64,000 nucleotides of DNA from Geothrix paludis (GCF_022808815.1 NZ_JAKZLC010000007.1:1-64000); one strand, 5' to 3'. Positions 15,344 to 24,159 are shown, numbered from the stretch's first letter. Numbers and translations: made by a program. Notes: generated by a model from the sequence alone, not told the origin.

Positions 15344-15703
15344 CTATCGCCGCCTTTCCTCGGCCTCGGCGTCCTCTTCCTCTTCATCCTCCTCGATGGC
15401 CGCCAGGGACACGGGATTCCCCCGAAGATCCAGGGGCGAACCATCGTCCGGGATGAAGATCTCGTGATCCGCGTCCCAGCGCCCGCTCATCTCATCGCCA
15501 TCCGTGAAGAACCGGGCCTCCCCGGCCTCGGGAAACACGGCCACCCACCTTGCCTGGGTGCCATGCGGCTCGTAGGCGACGAGAACCCACCAGGACTCGC
15601 CGCGGCCCTCTGTGGTCTCGAGGGTTTCCATGAGCGTGTACGGCGGCGGGAAGGCCTGGCCGCGCATCTCATCCAGATCCCTGATCATCTTGGTGCGCAG
15701 CAT
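15344..15703 (-). CDS. Hypothetical acidic protein
   Basis: A 119-residue soluble protein, starting MLRTKMIRDLDEMRGQAFPP. It contains a central segment with many aromatics (ESWWVLVAYEP, RWVAVFPEAGEARFF) and a very acidic C-terminal tail (EEDEEEEDAEAEE). No family assignment is possible. The frame remains open upstream to 15976, but the composition there looks like non-coding translation, so the start is placed at 15703. It is convergent with the preceding gene. Confidence 0.5.
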   Translation of the reverse strand: MLRTKMIRDLDEMRGQAFPPPYTLMETLETTEGRGESWWVLVAYEPHGTQARWVAVFPEAGEARFFTDGDEMSGRWDADHEIFIPDDGSPLDLRGNPVSLAAIEEDEEEEDAEAEERRR

Positions 15704-15869
15704 GACCACCCTCCTCGGCCTGTCCCATGACGGAGAAGAAGGACGATCATACTCCGGACGCAAAGTACCGGATGCCAAGGATTCCGACCTGCGCGAGCCG
15801 CGGACGGGCCTATCTTCATCGATCGGAACACCCATCTTGCGGGGCGACTCAAACGATGCGGAGGTACCC

Positions 15870-16058
15870 ATGAAGCCTGCTTCGTTCCTCGCCACGGCCT
15901 TTCTCGGAATCGTCGCCTTGGCCCATCTGGTGCGGGTGATTCTCGGGCTGGAAGTCCAGATCGGCCGGGCCCTCATCCCCTCCTGGATGAGCCTGGTGGC
16001 GTTCCTGTTCTGCGGGGCCCTGGCGACGATGCTGTACCGGGAAAGCCGCGCGGATTGA
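15870..16058 (+). CDS. Small two-helix membrane protein
   Basis: A 62-residue protein with two hydrophobic segments (FLATAFLGIVALAHLVRVIL and SLVAFLFCGALATMLY) joined by a short loop, ending in a charged tail. GGAGGT lies seven bases before ATG 15870, which supports real translation. The family is unknown. It directly precedes a broken acetyltransferase fragment. Confidence 0.6.
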   Translation: MKPASFLATAFLGIVALAHLVRVILGLEVQIGRALIPSWMSLVAFLFCGALATMLYRESRAD

Positions 16059-16062
16059 CCGC

Positions 16063-16233
16063 GGCTGCCTGCTCGTCGGCGATCCCGCCTACTACCTCCG
16101 CTTCGGCTTCAGGCATGTCCCTTCGCTTCGCATCCACGACGTGCCGCCGGAGAATTTCATGTGCCTTCCCTTCTCCGGGGACATCCCGAGCGGGCTCGTC
16201 ACGCATCACCCGGCCTTCTTCACGACGGCCTGA
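16063..16233 (+). pseudogene. C-terminal remnant of a GNAT acetyltransferase
   Basis: Frame 16063-16233 encodes GCLLVGDPAYYLRFGFRHV, then FMCLPFSGDIPSG and HHPAFF, the characteristic C-terminal third of YhbS-like N-acetyltransferases. The N-terminal two thirds, including the acetyl-CoA binding motif, are missing; upstream sits an unrelated small membrane protein gene. It is therefore a truncated relic. A short CCTGACCCTCCGC stretch at its stop weakly resembles an attC R'' end, so it may once have been a cassette. Confidence 0.7.
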
Positions 16234-16408
16234 CCCTCCGCCCGTGGGCCTCCGACCAAGGCAAGGGCCATCTTTTTACCAAGCGATGGGCCCTGGCGCC
16301 CCGGGGGAACCGGGCTATCTTCATTCCCGTGGCTTCCACAAGGATGCAGTCTCGATCTCACATCGTGGATCCGGCCCGAACGCCGCCGGTCCCCCCAGGG
16401 AGCTTCCC
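16234..16408. other. Intergenic, no feature seen
   Basis: About 175 bases with no reading frame, hairpin or promoter I can support, apart from an AGGGAG ribosome binding site at the right end. It marks the border between the array-derived part and the core chromosome. Confidence 0.5.
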
Positions 16409-17230
16409 ATGGCCGACCTGAGTCCAGACCAAGTGGCCGGGAACTGGGGTGCCATCGCCTCGGACTACGAGCGGGCCTTCGAGGGCCTGAGCGGTCAGTT
16501 CGCGGCGCACGCGCTGCGGCTGCTGGGCCTGCGGCGGGGCGAACGCGTGCTCGACGTGGCCGCGGGCACGGGAGCCTTCGGGCTGATGGCCGCGCGGGCC
16601 GGCGCGAAGGTCCTCGCGACGGACTTCGCCCCGGGCATGGTGCACCGGCTCCGCGAACGCATTGCTGAAGAACAGCTCTCGGGCATCTCCGCCGAGGTGA
16701 TGGACGGGCAGGCCCTGGACGTTCCGGATGGAGCTTTCGACGCCGGCGCCTCGGTGCTGGGCCTGATCTTCTTCCCGAACATCGACCGGGGCCTGGCCGA
16801 GCTTCGGCGCGCCCTGCGTGGAGGCGGACGCGCCGCGATCGTCTGCTGGCGCGACCCCGCCAACCTGCAGCTGATGACGCTGGTGCGACAGGCGGTCCAG
16901 AAAGTCGCCCCCGAGTTCCAGCCCCCCACCGCGCCGCCCGTGTGGGCGAGGCTCAGCGGCGCCGAGACGCTGAAGGCCCGCATGGAAGCGGCCGGCTTCC
17001 GCGAGGTGGAGGTCGTGACGTCCACGGCCGTGCAGGAGATCGACGAGCCGGAGGCCTACTGGTCGGGCTTCACGCGGTCGGCGCCGCCCCTGGCCCACCT
17101 GTTCAGCCGGCTCGGGCCCGAGGCCACCGAAGCCGTGGGGCGCGAGTACATCGAGGCCCTCCGCACCCAGTCCCGCCGCGGGATGCCCGTCATGAGGGCG
17201 GAGGCCTGCATCGGCCTCGGCCGGGCCTGA
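16409..17230 (+). CDS. SAM-dependent methyltransferase
   Basis: A 273-residue class I methyltransferase. Motif I is VLDVAAGTGAFG near residues 47-58, followed by an acidic strand end (VLATDFAPGMV) and a post-I segment (AEVMDGQALDVPDGAFDAG) typical of UbiE/COQ5-like or methyltransferase-11 proteins. The substrate is not evident. Start ATG 16409 follows AGGGAG; upstream in-frame sequence has no sense. The next gene, also a methyltransferase family member, begins two bases after its stop, so the two are probably co-transcribed. Confidence 0.87.
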   Translation: MADLSPDQVAGNWGAIASDYERAFEGLSGQFAAHALRLLGLRRGERVLDVAAGTGAFGLMAARAGAKVLATDFAPGMVHRLRERIAEEQLSGISAEVMDGQALDVPDGAFDAGASVLGLIFFPNIDRGLAELRRALRGGGRAAIVCWRDPANLQLMTLVRQAVQKVAPEFQPPTAPPVWARLSGAETLKARMEAAGFREVEVVTSTAVQEIDEPEAYWSGFTRSAPPLAHLFSRLGPEATEAVGREYIEALRTQSRRGMPVMRAEACIGLGRA

Positions 17231-17231
17231 C

Positions 17232-17705
17232 ATGGACGCGGACCGCACCGGCCCCGGGGTCCGCCTGCCGCCGCCCGTCGTGTTCATCGCGGGCCTGGGT
17301 CTTGGCTTCCTGCTCCAGCACCGCATTCCGCTGGCCTTCGCCGTGCCGGGGAACCCCCTTCCGCGGCTGCTGGGCGCCGTGCTCGTCCTCGGCTCAGGGG
17401 CCCTGGCGCTCTGGGGCTTCCTCACCTTCCGCCGGGCCCGCACCACGGTGCGGCCCGATCGCTCCGCCTCGGCACTCCTCACCGAGGGGCCCTTCCACTT
17501 CACCCGGAACCCCCTGTATCTCAGCCTCTCGCTGCTCCATGCCGGCGTGGCCCTGCTGGCGAACGCCCTCTGGCCCGCGCTCATGCTGCTGCCGGTCCTG
17601 CTCGTCATCCGCTTCCACGTCATCGCCCGGGAGGAGCGCCACCTGGCGGCCCGCTTCGGGGCGGAGTACGAGACCTACCTCCGGACCGTCCGACGCTGGT
17701 TCTGA
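17232..17705 (+). CDS. Isoprenylcysteine/phospholipid methyltransferase-family membrane protein
   Basis: A 157-residue membrane protein with four helices. The C-terminal pattern GPFHFTRNPLYLSL, then REERHLAARFGAEYETYLRT, is the ICMT/PEMT-like signature for binding S-adenosylmethionine at the membrane face. Bacterial members methylate lipids or unknown substrates. It is tightly linked to the upstream soluble methyltransferase gene with a one-base gap. Confidence 0.87.
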   Translation: MDADRTGPGVRLPPPVVFIAGLGLGFLLQHRIPLAFAVPGNPLPRLLGAVLVLGSGALALWGFLTFRRARTTVRPDRSASALLTEGPFHFTRNPLYLSLSLLHAGVALLANALWPALMLLPVLLVIRFHVIAREERHLAARFGAEYETYLRTVRRWF

Positions 17706-17709
17706 TCAC

Positions 17710-18072
17710 CTACCGGTGATCGGGAACCCCCTCGGCCACTCGGGCGGCGTAGGCGTCCATGGCCCGGGCGGAGAACACGAGTGCGGCACCGGCATTGACG
17801 GCCACGGCCACACCCAGCGCCTCGGCGATCTCCTCCCGGCTGGCCCCCAGCTTCACCGCCGCATCGGTGTGGACGGCAATGCATCCGTCACAGCGTACGG
17901 TGACCGCCACGGCAAGGGAGATCAGCTCGCGGGTCTTGGCGTCGAGATGGCCGGTCTTCTGACCCGCCTCCCCCAGCATGCGGTAGCCCCGCGCGGTCTC
18001 GGGGCTCAGCCGGGCGAGATCGCCCACCCCCGCCCCGACCTGTTTCCGATAGCCGTTCCAGTCGAGCATCAT
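17710..18072 (-). CDS. Carboxymuconolactone decarboxylase/AhpD-like protein
   Basis: A 120-residue helical protein with the CxxCxxxH motif in CDGCIAVHTDAAVKLG, preceded by ELISLAVAVTVR, the pattern of AhpD-like members of the carboxymuconolactone decarboxylase family. These act as peroxidase-associated thiol proteins or alkylhydroperoxidase partners. Start ATG 18072 is followed by a second ATG (18069). The gene converges on the preceding methyltransferase, with only four bases between the stops. Confidence 0.9.
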   Translation of the reverse strand: MMLDWNGYRKQVGAGVGDLARLSPETARGYRMLGEAGQKTGHLDAKTRELISLAVAVTVRCDGCIAVHTDAAVKLGASREEIAEALGVAVAVNAGAALVFSARAMDAYAARVAEGVPDHR

Positions 18073-18149
18073 GGCGGCACCTCCGGCCCACGAGTGTTCC
18101 ACCTTCCTGGCCCAGGCAGGGGCGATTCGATGGGGCTTATGCTGGCTGC

Positions 18150-18704
18150 ATGGCAGATTCCTTCCTCGAGCGCCTCCCCACCCTCTCCGAGGCGGAGCTG
18201 CGCCGCTATGTGGAGCGGCCCCAGGCCTACAAGGCCGAAGCCGTGACGGCGGCCCTGGCGGAGCTGCGGCGGCGGGGCGCAGCGGTCTCCGAGGGCGACC
18301 TCGCGCAGATCCGGGAGGCCCTCCGGTCCCGGGAGGCGCGTCAGGCCGCGCAGGCCGGCCGCCTGCTGGGGACGGACCCGCGCGTCCGGAAGCACCGCAT
18401 CCGCCGCGTCACGGCGGGCATCCTGACCGCGGGCCTCGGCGGTGCTGCCCTGATCTACCTGCGAGCCGTGCCCCGGGTGGCCAACCCCCTGGGCTACGAG
18501 CCGGAGGACACCAAGAAGTACCTGCGGGAGCTGGAGGTCTACGGGGGGAAGCTGAACGTCCTGGTCACGGAGTTCCGGCGCTGGTTCGAGGGGCTGTGGC
18601 AGGGCCGGTCCCTGGCCGCCACCGTGGCCGTCCTGACGCTCCTCCTCGCCCTGGGCTTCTGGTTCGTGGCCACCCGCCTGGCTCCGGACGGGGAGGGCCG
18701 CTGA
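18150..18704 (+). CDS. Hypothetical membrane protein
   Basis: A 184-residue protein. The first 75 residues are soluble and helical, rich in Arg and Glu ([20 protein letters not shown]). Two membrane helices follow: [17 protein letters not shown] near residue 91 and [19 protein letters not shown] near residue 155, with a soluble loop between them. No family is recognised. rlmF starts one base after its stop codon, so the two genes are probably in one transcript. Confidence 0.65.
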   Translation: MADSFLERLPTLSEAELRRYVERPQAYKAEAVTAALAELRRRGAAVSEGDLAQIREALRSREARQAAQAGRLLGTDPRVRKHRIRRVTAGILTAGLGGAALIYLRAVPRVANPLGYEPEDTKKYLRELEVYGGKLNVLVTEFRRWFEGLWQGRSLAATVAVLTLLLALGFWFVATRLAPDGEGR

Positions 18705-18705
18705 C

Positions 18706-19692
18706 ATGGCCTCGAAGCCGCAGGCCCAGGCGCCGAAATCCCCAGCCCCTGCCCATCGACCCGCCAAGCCGGGCCTTCACCCCCGCAACCGCCACGGCGG
18801 CGGCTACGACTTCCCGCGCCTGGTCGCCGCCAGTCCCGAGCTGGGGCCCTTCGTGCGGCGCGCCCCCCATGGCGGGCCCACCATCGACTTCTCGGATCCC
18901 GCCGCGGTGAAGGCCCTGAACCGGGCCCTGCTGCTGGAGGCCTACGGCATCCGCGGCTGGGACCTGCCGGCGGAGGCCCTATGCCCGCCCATCCCCGGCC
19001 GCGCGGACTACCTGCACCACCTGGCGGACCTGCTGGCGGAGGGCGGACCCATCCCCCGGGGCGCCACCGTGCGCGCGCTGGACATCGGCACCGGCGCCAG
19101 CCTCATCTACCCGCTGCTGGGCCACCGGGAGTACGGCTGGTCCTTCGTGGGCTCGGACCTCGACGGTGCGTCCCTCGCCTCGGCAGCCCGCATCCTGGCC
19201 GCCAACCCGGACCTGGCGGCGGCCATCGCCCTGCGCCGGCAACCCGATCCCAAGGCCGTCTTCCGGAACGTGGTGGGGCTCGACGAGCGCTTCGACCTGA
19301 CCCTCTGCAACCCGCCCTTCCATGCCTCGGCGCGGGAGGCCCGGGAGGCCGCCCAGGCGAAGTGGCGGAAGCTGGGGCGGGGATCCGCCGGGACGGCCCG
19401 GAACTTCGGCGGCCGGGGGGCCGAGCTGTGGTGCGAGGGCGGCGAGGCAGGCTTCGTCCGGCGGATGATCGACGAAAGTGCCACCCTCGGAACCCGGGTG
19501 CGCTGGTTCACCACGCTCGTCTCCAGCTCCGCGAACCTGCCCGGCCTGCAGCGGGCCCTGCGCCAGGCCGGAGCCGTGGAGGTCCGCACGGTGCCCATGG
19601 CCCAGGGCCAGAAGCAGAGCCGCTTCCTGGCCTGGACTTTCCTGGCGCCTGATGCGCGGAAAGCTTGGTCTGGCTTAGGATCCGGGTTGTGA
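18706..19692 (+). CDS. rlmF: 23S rRNA (adenine(1618)-N6)-methyltransferase
   Basis: A 328-residue protein. After a Pro/Ala-rich N-terminal tail, [18 protein letters not shown] and [19 protein letters not shown] match RlmF closely, and the amino-methyltransferase catalytic motif NPPF is at residues 202-205 (LCNPPFHAS). RlmF methylates N6 of A1618 of 23S rRNA using S-adenosylmethionine. The length is a little over the E. coli enzyme because of the N-terminal tail. Confidence 0.93.
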   Translation: MASKPQAQAPKSPAPAHRPAKPGLHPRNRHGGGYDFPRLVAASPELGPFVRRAPHGGPTIDFSDPAAVKALNRALLLEAYGIRGWDLPAEALCPPIPGRADYLHHLADLLAEGGPIPRGATVRALDIGTGASLIYPLLGHREYGWSFVGSDLDGASLASAARILAANPDLAAAIALRRQPDPKAVFRNVVGLDERFDLTLCNPPFHASAREAREAAQAKWRKLGRGSAGTARNFGGRGAELWCEGGEAGFVRRMIDESATLGTRVRWFTTLVSSSANLPGLQRALRQAGAVEVRTVPMAQGQKQSRFLAWTFLAPDARKAWSGLGSGL

Positions 19693-19740
19693 TTCGATAT
19701 TTCGGATAAACAGGTACGATTCCCAGAACCGGGAGTCCCC

Positions 19741-20070
19741 ATGTTCGTCCTTCGCCGCCTGCCCGCCCTCCTCGCCCTGCTGATGCTGGGGGCCCACTTC
19801 CTCCGCTTCGGGCACACACCCCTGGTGCTGCTCTGTCTGGCCCTCCTGGCGCCCCTCTTCATCCCGCGGCCCTGGGCCCAGGTCCTGGTGCGCTGGACCC
19901 TGGCCCTGGGCGCCCTGGTCTGGCTGTGGACCCTGGTGGAGGACGTCCGCCAGCGCCTGGCCTTCGGCGAGCCCTGGCTCCGCCTGGCATTCATCCTGGG
20001 CGCCGTGGCGGCGTTCACCGGCTGGGCGGCGTGGCTAGTACGGGCGGAGACAACCGAGAAAAAGCGCTGA
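19741..20070 (+). CDS. Hypothetical small membrane protein
   Basis: A 109-residue protein with four predicted membrane helices (for example LPALLALLMLGAHFLRFG and LVLLCLALLAPLFI) and an Arg/Lys-rich C-terminus. No family is recognised. The start ATG 19741 follows GGGAGTCCCC. Its stop overlaps the left arm of a large palindromic element that separates it from convergent glsA. Confidence 0.65.
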   Translation: MFVLRRLPALLALLMLGAHFLRFGHTPLVLLCLALLAPLFIPRPWAQVLVRWTLALGALVWLWTLVEDVRQRLAFGEPWLRLAFILGAVAAFTGWAAWLVRAETTEKKR

Positions 20071-20143
20071 CAGGATTAACAGGATTAAAGCATTTCAAGT
20101 TTTGAATCCTGTTCATCCTGCCTTTCATCCTGTTAATCCTGTC
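20069..20143. repeat. REP-like palindrome of CAGGATTAA units
   Basis: A 17-bp arm at 20069-20085 is perfectly complementary to 20127-20143, and each arm is itself built of repeated 9-mers (CAGGATTAA). It lies between convergent genes and can form a long hairpin in either transcript, so it may work as a bidirectional terminator. Confidence 0.7.
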
Positions 20144-20153
20144 CCGCTTTTCC

Positions 20154-21065
20154 TCAGAAGACCGACCACCCTGTCCGCGTCGTGAAGCGGTCCAGGGCCT
20201 CGACGCCGGCGATGCTGTTGCCGTGGGGGTCGAGGGCGGGACTCCAGACGCAGAGGACGCCGCGCTCGGGCAGCACGGCCAGGATGCCACCGCCCACGCC
20301 GCTCTTGCCCGGCAGGCCCACGCGGTAGGCGAAGTCACCGGCGGCGTCGTAGGTGCCGCAGGTGAGCATGATCGAGTTGATGCGCTTGGATTCGCTGCGG
20401 GAGAGCAGGCGCGTGCCGTCCGCCCGCAGGCCGTGGTTGGCCAGGAAGAGCCCGGCCTTGGCCAGATCCGCGCAGCTCATGGCGAGGCTGCACTGGCGGA
20501 AGTAGTGGTCCAGCACCCGGTCCACGGGATTCTCCAGGTTGCCGCAGCTGGCCATGAAGTGGGCCAGCGCCGCATTGCGGTGGCCATGCGAGGCCTCCGA
20601 GTCGGCCACCTCCGGATCCACGTCCACGGCCGGGTTGCCGCTCTCGATGCGCAGGAAGTCCCGCAGGGTGCCCAGGGAATCGCCCGTGAGGGTGAGCAGT
20701 CGGTCGATGAGGACCAGGGCCCCGGCGTTGATGAAGGGGTTCCGCGGAATGCCCTTCTCGTACTCGAGCTGCACGAGCGAGTTGAAGGGGTTGCCCGAGG
20801 GCTCGCGGCCCACACGCTTCCACAGCGCCTCGCCGTCCCGGGCCAGCACCAGGGCCAGGGAGAAGGCCTTGGACACGCTCTGGATGGAGAAGGGCGTGCG
20901 CCAGTCGCCGGTTCCGAGGAGCTGGCCGTCCGTGGTGGCGAGGGCCAGGCCGAAGCGCGCGGCGGGCACGGAGGCCAGGGCCGGGATGTAGTCCGCCACC
21001 TTCCCCTGCGCCGCCAGGGGCGCGGCTTCCGCCGCCAGATCATCGAGGAGGGCTTGGAGGTCCAT
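20154..21065 (-). CDS. glsA: Glutaminase A
   Basis: A 303-residue serine-dependent glutaminase, converting glutamine to glutamate and ammonia. The catalytic S-x-x-K is at S63-K66 (SIQSVSKAF), with EYEKGIPRNPFINAGAL and a C-terminal GLPGKSGVGGGI segment that matches the family. Start ATG 21065 gives the usual N-terminus MDLQALLDDL. A longer upstream frame is not supported. It is transcribed divergently from the DinB-fold gene, with 43 bases between the starts. Confidence 0.93.
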   Translation of the reverse strand: MDLQALLDDLAAEAAPLAAQGKVADYIPALASVPAARFGLALATTDGQLLGTGDWRTPFSIQSVSKAFSLALVLARDGEALWKRVGREPSGNPFNSLVQLEYEKGIPRNPFINAGALVLIDRLLTLTGDSLGTLRDFLRIESGNPAVDVDPEVADSEASHGHRNAALAHFMASCGNLENPVDRVLDHYFRQCSLAMSCADLAKAGLFLANHGLRADGTRLLSRSESKRINSIMLTCGTYDAAGDFAYRVGLPGKSGVGGGILAVLPERGVLCVWSPALDPHGNSIAGVEALDRFTTRTGWSVF

Positions 21066-21108
21066 GCCTCCAGAATCCCACAGGAACCGTGGGTATAGGA
21101 TGGTCGCC

Positions 21109-21609
21109 ATGACGCCCCTCGCCGCCGACCTCCTCCTGCTGTTCCGCCGGGACCTGCGCTGCCTCATCCGCGAGGTGGAGCTTTTCCCGAATGACACTGC
21201 GCTGTGGCGCACGGTGCCGGGCATCGCCAACAGCGCCGGGAACGTGGCCCTGCACGCGGCGGGCAACCTCCGGCACTTCGTGGGCGCCGTGCTGGGGGGC
21301 ACCGGCTACGTGCGCCAGCGGGAGCGGGAGTTCGCCCAGCGGGAAGGCACACGGGTTGAGGTCGCGGCGGAGCTGGAGGCCGCCATCGCCGCCGTGGAGG
21401 CGGGCCTGGCGGCCCAGACGGACGCGTCCCTCCAGGCGCCCTTCCCCACCCCCATCGGCGGGCACCGGATGTCCACCCGGCGCTTGCTCCTGCACCTGGA
21501 GGCCCACCTCGCCTTCCACCTGGGCCAGGTCGGATACCTACGCCGCGTGCTCACGGGGGATGCCGCCAGCGCCGGCGGCATGGCCATCCAGGACCTTGCG
21601 GAGCCTTGA
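21109..21609 (+). CDS. DinB-fold protein
   Basis: A 166-residue four-helix-bundle protein of the DinB superfamily. Metal-ligand His residues are visible in LHAAGNLRHFVGA (near residues 44-56) and HLEAHLAFHLGQ (near residue 137). The likely role is a metal-dependent thiol-linked enzyme or stress protein. Start ATG 21109 follows AGGA; ATG 21100 is an alternative. It is a second DinB-fold gene, distinct in sequence from cassette 15. Confidence 0.8.
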   Translation: MTPLAADLLLLFRRDLRCLIREVELFPNDTALWRTVPGIANSAGNVALHAAGNLRHFVGAVLGGTGYVRQREREFAQREGTRVEVAAELEAAIAAVEAGLAAQTDASLQAPFPTPIGGHRMSTRRLLLHLEAHLAFHLGQVGYLRRVLTGDAASAGGMAIQDLAEP

Positions 21610-21660
21610 GCCACCGGCGAGGCCGGCGGAGAATTGTGCATCATGCCTGAAGGAGGGCTC

Positions 21661-22404
21661 ATGTCCCTGAATGATTCCGTCGCGCTCGTCACCGGCGCCA
21701 GCCGTGGCATCGGGGCCGCCGTGGCCAAGGCCCTGGCCACCGAGGGCGCCGCGGTGGCCGTGAACTACTTCGGCTCGGAGGCCGCCGCGAAGGCCGTGGT
21801 GGGCGACATCCAGGCCGGGGGCGGCCGGGCCATGGCCGTGAAGGCGGATGCCCGCGACCGGGCTCAGGTGGAGGCCATGGCCGCGGCAGTGAAGGTGGAG
21901 TTGGGGCCCATCGGGATCCTGGTCCTCAACGCATCCATCGGCTTTCCCATGAAGGGGATCCTCGAGTACCCCTGGGAGGCCTTCGAGGCCAAGGTGCTGG
22001 GCGAGATGGGCGCGGCCTTCCACGGCTGCCGGGCCGTGGTGCCCCAGATGCTGGCGCAGCAGAAGGGCGCCATCATCGCCATCACCAGCGGCCTCGCCCG
22101 CAACCCCGGCTGGGGGTTCTCCGCCCACAGCGCGGCCAAGGCGGGCCTGGAGGGGTTCGTGCGGGCGCTGGCCTTCGAGCTGGGCCCCATGGGCATCCGC
22201 GTGAACGCCGTGGCGCCCGGCCTCACGCTCACGGACGCCACGGCGGACCTGCCGGAGAAGCACAAGCAGGCGGCGGCGGAGCACACGCCCCTGCGGCGCA
22301 ACGGCCAGGCGGAGGATGTGGCCGAGGCCGTGGTCGGCCTCCTGCGGGCCGGCTTCGTCACGGGCGCCACCCTCCCCGTGAACGGCGGCGGGCACACCTT
22401 CTAG
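21661..22404 (+). CDS. Short-chain dehydrogenase/reductase with His in place of catalytic Tyr
   Basis: A 247-residue SDR. The cofactor motif TGASRGIG is near residues 11-18 and the catalytic Ser143 is in ITSGLA. The Y-x-x-x-K motif reads H156-S-A-A-K160 because codon 22126-22128 is CAC, so the conserved Tyr is replaced by His. The segment VNAVAPGLTLTDAT fits FabG-like members. AAGGAGG precedes ATG 21661, supporting this start. Related SDRs with a similar replacement probably exist, so it may not be a sequencing error. Confidence 0.88.
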   Translation: MSLNDSVALVTGASRGIGAAVAKALATEGAAVAVNYFGSEAAAKAVVGDIQAGGGRAMAVKADARDRAQVEAMAAAVKVELGPIGILVLNASIGFPMKGILEYPWEAFEAKVLGEMGAAFHGCRAVVPQMLAQQKGAIIAITSGLARNPGWGFSAHSAAKAGLEGFVRALAFELGPMGIRVNAVAPGLTLTDATADLPEKHKQAAAEHTPLRRNGQAEDVAEAVVGLLRAGFVTGATLPVNGGGHTF

Positions 22405-22412
22405 GAGCTTTC

Positions 22413-22949
22413 ATGGCGGCGGTTCGCACAGGTCTCGTCCTCGGCATCCTGGTGGTGCTCTGGACCTTCGTCATGGGCTTCACGGGTTGGTACCGCCATC
22501 CCAGCCTCTTCTTCCTCCTCTGGCTGGCCATCCCCCTGCAGATCGGCCTCCTGATCCTGGCCCTCCGCGGCACCGCCTCGAGCCAGGGCTACCTGCGCCA
22601 GGTGCAGGATGGCGTGGGGGCCACCCTCATCGCCTCCGCCATCATCTTCGTGGGCAGCCTGCTCTTCACCCTGGTGGTGTTCCCCAGCTACTTCGCCGAG
22701 ATGGAGGCCCTGGGCCGCCTGAAGATGGTCCAGCAGGGCTTCAGCGCCGATCAGATCGAGGCCGTGATGAAGGCCAAGGGCCCCATGCAGACCTCGCTGG
22801 GCCGGGCCTTCTCCTGGGCCCTGGGCACCTGGATCACGGGCCTGGTCACGTCCCTGGCCGCCGCGGTGAAGTACCACCGGCGCAGGCCGCTGGCGGCCAT
22901 GCCGCCTGCGGGTGTCGACCATCCGCAAGAGGGACCGACGGGCGTTTAG
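22413..22949 (+). CDS. DUF4199-like membrane protein
   Basis: A 178-residue membrane protein with four helices, the first starting at residue 7. The arrangement (GLVLGILVVLWTFVMGFTGW, then FPSYFAEMEALGRLKMVQQG) resembles DUF4199 proteins of unknown role. The C-terminus is basic and Pro-rich. It begins eight bases after the SDR stop and probably belongs to the same transcript. Confidence 0.65.
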   Translation: MAAVRTGLVLGILVVLWTFVMGFTGWYRHPSLFFLLWLAIPLQIGLLILALRGTASSQGYLRQVQDGVGATLIASAIIFVGSLLFTLVVFPSYFAEMEALGRLKMVQQGFSADQIEAVMKAKGPMQTSLGRAFSWALGTWITGLVTSLAAAVKYHRRRPLAAMPPAGVDHPQEGPTGV

Positions 22950-22969
22950 GGCCTGTCGGTGTTCCTTCT

Positions 22970-23413
22970 TCAGCGCTCCCGCCTCAGTGCTGTGGCGAGG
23001 GAGAGCGGGTGGGCCGCGCCGGCGATGACGTCGTCCACGCAGCGCAGGACGAGGCCCGAGCGCAGGGGCGCGGCGGCCAGCTCGTCGCGGGTGAGCCAGC
23101 GGCAGCCCAGGATGTCCGGATCCTCCGGGGCCGCTTCCGCGCCTTCGGGCACGGTGCCCCGGAAACAGATGCGGCAGTAGTCCTTCCCGTTCCGCGCCTG
23201 GAGCTGATAGATGCCCACGAACGCCTCGGGCGTGAAGGCCAGGCCCGTCTCCTCGCGGACCTCGCGGCGCACGGCGGCGAGGACGTCCTCGCCGGGCTCC
23301 ACGTGCCCCGCGGGCTGGTTGAAGACACGCTCAGGCGAGGCGCCGTCGGTCTCCTCCACGACAAGGTAGCGGCCCTCCCGCTCGATGACGGCGGCGACCG
23401 TGAGCTCCCACAT
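22970..23413 (-). CDS. Nudix hydrolase
   Basis: A 147-residue Nudix protein. The Nudix box (G-x5-E-x7-RE-V-x-EE-T-G-L) runs from Gly36 to Leu58, containing the metal-binding glutamates. The layout suits NudJ-like phosphatases acting on nucleoside or thiamine pyrophosphates, though the substrate is unknown. Start ATG 23413 overlaps the stop of the upstream gene (TGATG), so it is translationally coupled. GTG 23416 is an alternative. Confidence 0.9.
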   Translation of the reverse strand: MWELTVAAVIEREGRYLVVEETDGASPERVFNQPAGHVEPGEDVLAAVRREVREETGLAFTPEAFVGIYQLQARNGKDYCRICFRGTVPEGAEAAPEDPDILGCRWLTRDELAAAPLRSGLVLRCVDDVIAGAAHPLSLATALRRER

Positions 23414-23943
23414 CACGCACCCAGGAAGAGGTAGAAGCCGTTGATGAAGTAGACGATCCCGATCACGCCCACCAGCAGGCCCAGGTAGTAGACGGGCTTC
23501 TGCTTGAGCAGGGCGGCGATCGAGGAGAGCAGGATGCCGATCTGCAGGAAGATCACCGCCAGGCCGAAGGCCGCGCCGTGCCGCTGGGCCTCGGTCTTAA
23601 CGTCCTCGAAGCGGCGGGCCTCCTTCTGGATCTCGGCCTTCTCCCCGTCGTACTTGGCCACCTTCTTCTCCACGTCCGCGAGGCTCTTCTGCAGGGTGGG
23701 CAGGGCCGTCTTCGGCGCCAACTCCAGCTCCCGGCGCAGGCGCATGGCCTCCACCTCGTAGAGGTTCCCCTTGATGCCCTTGGCTTGGTAGTAGGCCCAC
23801 TGGTCCGAGGCCTGGCTCTGGCTCAGCACGGCCCGCGTGGAGTGGCCGCCACCCTTGAAGGTCGCCAAGGTGGCGCAGACCGCGAGGATCACGGTCGTCA
23901 GGGCCAGCAGGTTCAGCCAGGGTTCTTTCTTGTCGTCGCTCAT
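23413..23943 (-). CDS. DUF4337 family membrane protein
   Basis: A 176-residue protein from ATG 23943 (MSDDKKEPWLNLLAL). It has one membrane helix near the N-terminus, a central coiled coil (about residues 75-125) and two closely spaced helices at the C-terminus. AVLSQSQASDQWAYYQAK with KGNLYE fits DUF4337. The function is unknown. It is coupled to the Nudix gene, whose start overlaps its stop codon. Confidence 0.8.
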   Translation of the reverse strand: MSDDKKEPWLNLLALTTVILAVCATLATFKGGGHSTRAVLSQSQASDQWAYYQAKGIKGNLYEVEAMRLRRELELAPKTALPTLQKSLADVEKKVAKYDGEKAEIQKEARRFEDVKTEAQRHGAAFGLAVIFLQIGILLSSIAALLKQKPVYYLGLLVGVIGIVYFINGFYLFLGA

Positions 23944-24159
23944 GGGTCTCCGCCGCAATTGGCTCTGTCCATTCTACGGAAAAAGGCCCCGTTGCTTGAA
24001 CCGGCGGGACTTGGGCCTATCGTGAAGGATTGGAGTCCTCCGGGATGTGCGCCGAATGTCGCAGTCCTCCTCCGATCCGACCAGGATCCGCCGCCCTTCA
24101 CCGGGGGCGGGCTCGGCGCGTCCGTCCCCATGTTCCCAAGCAAAGCCTAGGAGGCTCCC

